From DATDOR01 sp035512695 (GTDB taxonomy: Bacteria; Chloroflexota; Anaerolineae; Anaerolineales; JABWBV01): a DNA stretch of 15,672 nucleotides. How positions within the stretch are numbered: position 1 is the first letter of the stretch; each line of letters opens with the position of its first letter. The notes below the pieces were generated by a model. The model did no database searches and was not told where the DNA came from. It worked only from the letters and a program-made list of their open reading frames with translations. The position numbers and the translations under genes are program-made. Shown piece after piece: positions 13,766 to 15,672 of this stretch. The stretch spans positions 1 through 15,672 of the forward strand of contig DATKDL010000032.1 in the NCBI GenBank assembly GCA_035512695.1, read 5' to 3'.

Positions 13766-14737
13766 ATGCCCATCCCGGTTTTCATCCTGTCTATGCCGCG
13801 CGCCGGGTCCACCCTGCTGCAGCGCCTACTGGCCACACATCCCCAGATCGCGACGATCTCCGAATCCCACCTCCTGCTGCCGTTCATCTACCCGCTGCGG
13901 CAGCGCGGGGTCTACGCTGAATACGACCACAAATACACCCATCTCGGCTTCCGGAATTTCATCGCCGGATTGGACGGCGGGCAGGCGGCTTATCTGGACG
14001 CGGTGCGGGAATTCGCCCTCGGGCTTTACGGCCAGGTCGCCGGCCCAGGTGCCCGGTATTTCGTGGACAAGGCCGGGGCGTTGAGCCTCGTCGTCGATGA
14101 ACTCCTGAAGATGTTTCCGGATGGGAAATTCGTCTTTCTCTGGCGAAACCCGCTGGCAGTCGTCAGTTCGATGATGCTGTCCTGGCGCGCGGGCCGCTGG
14201 AGCGTCCATGAGTACGAGGTCTACCTCTTCCGCGGGCTGCCGGCGCTCGCAGACGCCTACCGGGAAGGCGCAGCCGGTGCGGCGGCGGTCCGGTATGAAG
14301 ACCTGGTCGTCCGGCCGGAGGCGACCGCATCCCGGATTTTTGAATACCTCGACCTTTCTCCCACCGAGGCCGATGTGACCGGTTTTTCCGAAGTCAGGCT
14401 GACTGGCGGTCTTGGAGACCTCCCGGGGATGCAGAAGTATCGCGAGATTTCGCACGAACCGCTATCGAAATGGAAGGCAACCCTGGCCAATCCGATCCGC
14501 CGATCCTGGTGCAGGCGGTACGTGGAGTTTGTCGGCGCGGAGCGCCTGGCAACGATGGGCTACGACCTGGCGGAACTGCAGGCCGAACTCGCCGGGCTGC
14601 CTTTCAGCTTGCGTTATCTTGCGTCCGACCTATTCCGGAGACCTTACACTGCGCTGTTCAAGCTGCTGGAGGGCCGCATCCTGCGGGACAAACTCGAGGA
14701 CCTGCGAGCCGGGCGGCGGTATTTTCTGCATCACTGA
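13766..14737 (+). CDS. PAPS-dependent sulfotransferase
   Basis: A 323-residue cytosolic sulfotransferase, expected to move sulfate from PAPS to a hydroxyl or amine of a glycan or lipid. The 5'-phosphosulfate loop is SMPRAGSTLLQRLL (PRAGST at 11-16), the conserved DK follows at D101-K102, and the 3'-phosphate motif is FVFLWRNPLAVVSSMM with R127 and S134/S135. A further typical piece is VRYEDLVVRPEATASRIFEYLDL, and KYREISHEPLSKWK is the late substrate-side segment of this family. An open frame extends back to 13307, but homology starts at MPIPVFIL (13766), which has GGAG 11 bases upstream and lies 17 bases after the previous stop. It is the third gene of the apparent glycan operon. Confidence 0.9.
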   Translation: MPIPVFILSMPRAGSTLLQRLLATHPQIATISESHLLLPFIYPLRQRGVYAEYDHKYTHLGFRNFIAGLDGGQAAYLDAVREFALGLYGQVAGPGARYFVDKAGALSLVVDELLKMFPDGKFVFLWRNPLAVVSSMMLSWRAGRWSVHEYEVYLFRGLPALADAYREGAAGAAAVRYEDLVVRPEATASRIFEYLDLSPTEADVTGFSEVRLTGGLGDLPGMQKYREISHEPLSKWKATLANPIRRSWCRRYVEFVGAERLATMGYDLAELQAELAGLPFSLRYLASDLFRRPYTALFKLLEGRILRDKLEDLRAGRRYFLHH

Positions 14738-14748
14738 TTCGTCGATCC

Positions 14749-15648
14749 ATGGAAACCATCCTGCTCTATCTCCTTCCCACCCTGATCTGGGGCTCGACCT
14801 GGCTGGCGATCAAGTTCCAGCTCGGGGTCGTGCCTGCGGAGCAGTCGGTTGCGTACCGGTTTGCGCTGGCGGCGGTCCTGCTGTTTCTTTACAGTTGGGT
14901 CCGGCGGCTGCCGCTGCGGTTCACCTTCCGGCAGCATGGATTCATGGCCCTGCAGGGGTTGTTCCTGTTTTCCCTGAATTACTTACTGGTCTATCTCGCC
15001 GAGCAGCATCTTTCCAGCGGGATGGTGGCGATGATCTTCTCCACCATCGTGATCGCGAACGTCGTGTTCGGGGCTTTGTTCCTGCGGATCCCGGTCAAGA
15101 CCCAGGTCGTGCTCGCGGCTTTTTTCGGGATCGCCGGGATCGCCGTCGTCTTCTATCCAGAGCTGGCCGCTTTCGACCTGGCCGGCGATGGGCTCGGGTT
15201 GGCCCTGGCGCTGGGGAGCGTCTTCTCCGCTTCCCTTGGGAACATCCTTTCCGCCCGCAATCAGCGGCACGACCTGCCCGTCATCCAGACCAACGCATAC
15301 GGGATGGCCTATGGGGCGCTCTTCATGCTGGCCCTGGTCGGCGTCAGAGGGACGGGTTTTGTTTTCGATCCTTCTTTCGGTTACGTGAGTTCGCTCCTTT
15401 ACCTGGCCCTTTTCGGCTCGGTCATCGCCTTTGGCGCCTACCTCACCTTGCTGGGCCGTATCGGTCCGGACCGGGCCGCTTACACCATGGTTATCTTCCC
15501 CGTGATCGCCCTGATCCTGTCCACCCTGTTTGAGGGGATGAGCTGGACTCCCGGGCGGCTGATGGGCGTCGTCCTGGTCCTGGTGGGGAACACGCTCGTG
15601 CTGCGGAAGGACGTCCGTCCTGATGCCCCGGACCCGTTAACAAATTAA
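14749..15648 (+). CDS. EamA/DMT-family transporter (RhaT/YdcZ-like)
   Basis: A 299-residue membrane protein with ten predicted helices in two EamA repeats. The first repeat starts LLYLLPTLIWGSTWLAIKFQLGVVPAEQSVAYRFALAAVLL, the standard opening of drug/metabolite transporters (WGSxW, then the R of the YRF helix). The second repeat starts GLGLALALGSVFSASLGNIL and ends with FPVIALILSTLFEGMSWTPGRLMGVVLVLVGN, typical of the family. Function is probably export or exchange of a small metabolite. The start at 14749 follows the sulfotransferase stop by 11 bases; the upstream open frame is a shadow. No clear ribosome site is visible. Its position suggests it serves the glycan/sulfation genes, but EamA genes are also common free-standing neighbours. 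Confidence 0.9.
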   Translation: METILLYLLPTLIWGSTWLAIKFQLGVVPAEQSVAYRFALAAVLLFLYSWVRRLPLRFTFRQHGFMALQGLFLFSLNYLLVYLAEQHLSSGMVAMIFSTIVIANVVFGALFLRIPVKTQVVLAAFFGIAGIAVVFYPELAAFDLAGDGLGLALALGSVFSASLGNILSARNQRHDLPVIQTNAYGMAYGALFMLALVGVRGTGFVFDPSFGYVSSLLYLALFGSVIAFGAYLTLLGRIGPDRAAYTMVIFPVIALILSTLFEGMSWTPGRLMGVVLVLVGNTLVLRKDVRPDAPDPLTN

Positions 15649-15672
15649 GCGAAAACGGGGTGCGGGACCCGG
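15649..15672. repeat. Partial repeat at window edge, resembling the 6901 hairpin arm
   Basis: The final 24 bases after the last stop read GCGAAAACGGGGTGCGGG and continue ACCCGG. GGGGTGCGGG is identical to the core of the arm at 6911-6920 and is likewise preceded by GAAAA. The second arm, if there is one, lies beyond the window. Confidence 0.4.

Noticed and set aside
14470..14748. N-terminal extension of the EamA transporter
   Set aside because: The upstream residues are a shadow of the sulfotransferase; the first transmembrane helix begins right after 14749.

Overview
The window is GC-rich bacterial chromosomal DNA, densely packed with genes and with many 4-bp ATGA overlaps. The gene styles suggest Chloroflexota (Anaerolineae-like): an orphan multi-helix sensor with a 'WRHRLFDIDLIIRRTLQYSL' segment, a class III cyclase/NB-ARC/TPR giant protein, CatE-like VOC proteins, and intergenic palindromes beginning GTAGAGACG or GTAGGGG. 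This taxonomic call is inferred from remembered family resemblance; no rRNA or marker gene is present. I see no tRNA, rRNA, CRISPR array or transposase.

Layout. (1) 35-1587, plus strand: a CPA2-type cation:proton antiporter, translationally coupled to a small PII-like protein. (2) 1583-1632: a palindrome that supplies the stop codons of both converging genes. (3) 1628-3073, minus: a membrane sensor with a PDZ-like domain but no kinase. (4) 3074-3289: a repeat-bearing gap. (5) 3290-6858, minus: a two-gene operon of an adenylate-cyclase/NB-ARC/TPR regulator followed, with a 4-bp overlap, by an LLM-class flavin/F420 oxidoreductase. (6) 6859-7071: a gap holding a 58-bp near-perfect hairpin. (7) 7072-7560, minus: an OsmC-family gene interrupted by one in-frame TGA exactly where the family has its reactive cysteine. 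(8) 7627-10079, plus: an MscS-like channel overlapping a SLC13/DASS anion transporter. (9) 10081-10177: a hairpin/MITE-like element. (10) 10206-11488, plus: a small Rossmann NAD-binding protein coupled to a two-module VOC dioxygenase-like protein. (11) 11606-15648, plus: a CgeB-like glycosyltransferase, a family 2 glycosyltransferase, a sulfotransferase and an EamA transporter, which together look like a surface-glycan or secreted-metabolite decoration cluster.

The most notable signal is the OsmC gene. Reading through TGA (7359-7357) as selenocysteine gives a 162-residue protein of normal OsmC length, with collinear homology on both sides of the TGA and a second conserved-looking Cys at 139. 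Nineteen bases after the TGA is a 6-bp stem with an AGGUU loop (7343-7327), closely resembling the AGGUCU loop of the E. coli fdhF SECIS. This makes it a strong selenoprotein candidate rather than a broken gene. A second theme is the use of palindromic repeats at gene ends: at least two, and perhaps three, repeat types contribute TAG stop codons to neighbouring genes. A third is transporters paired with small predicted nucleotide-sensing proteins (antiporter with PII-like; DASS transporter next to a Rossmann protein).
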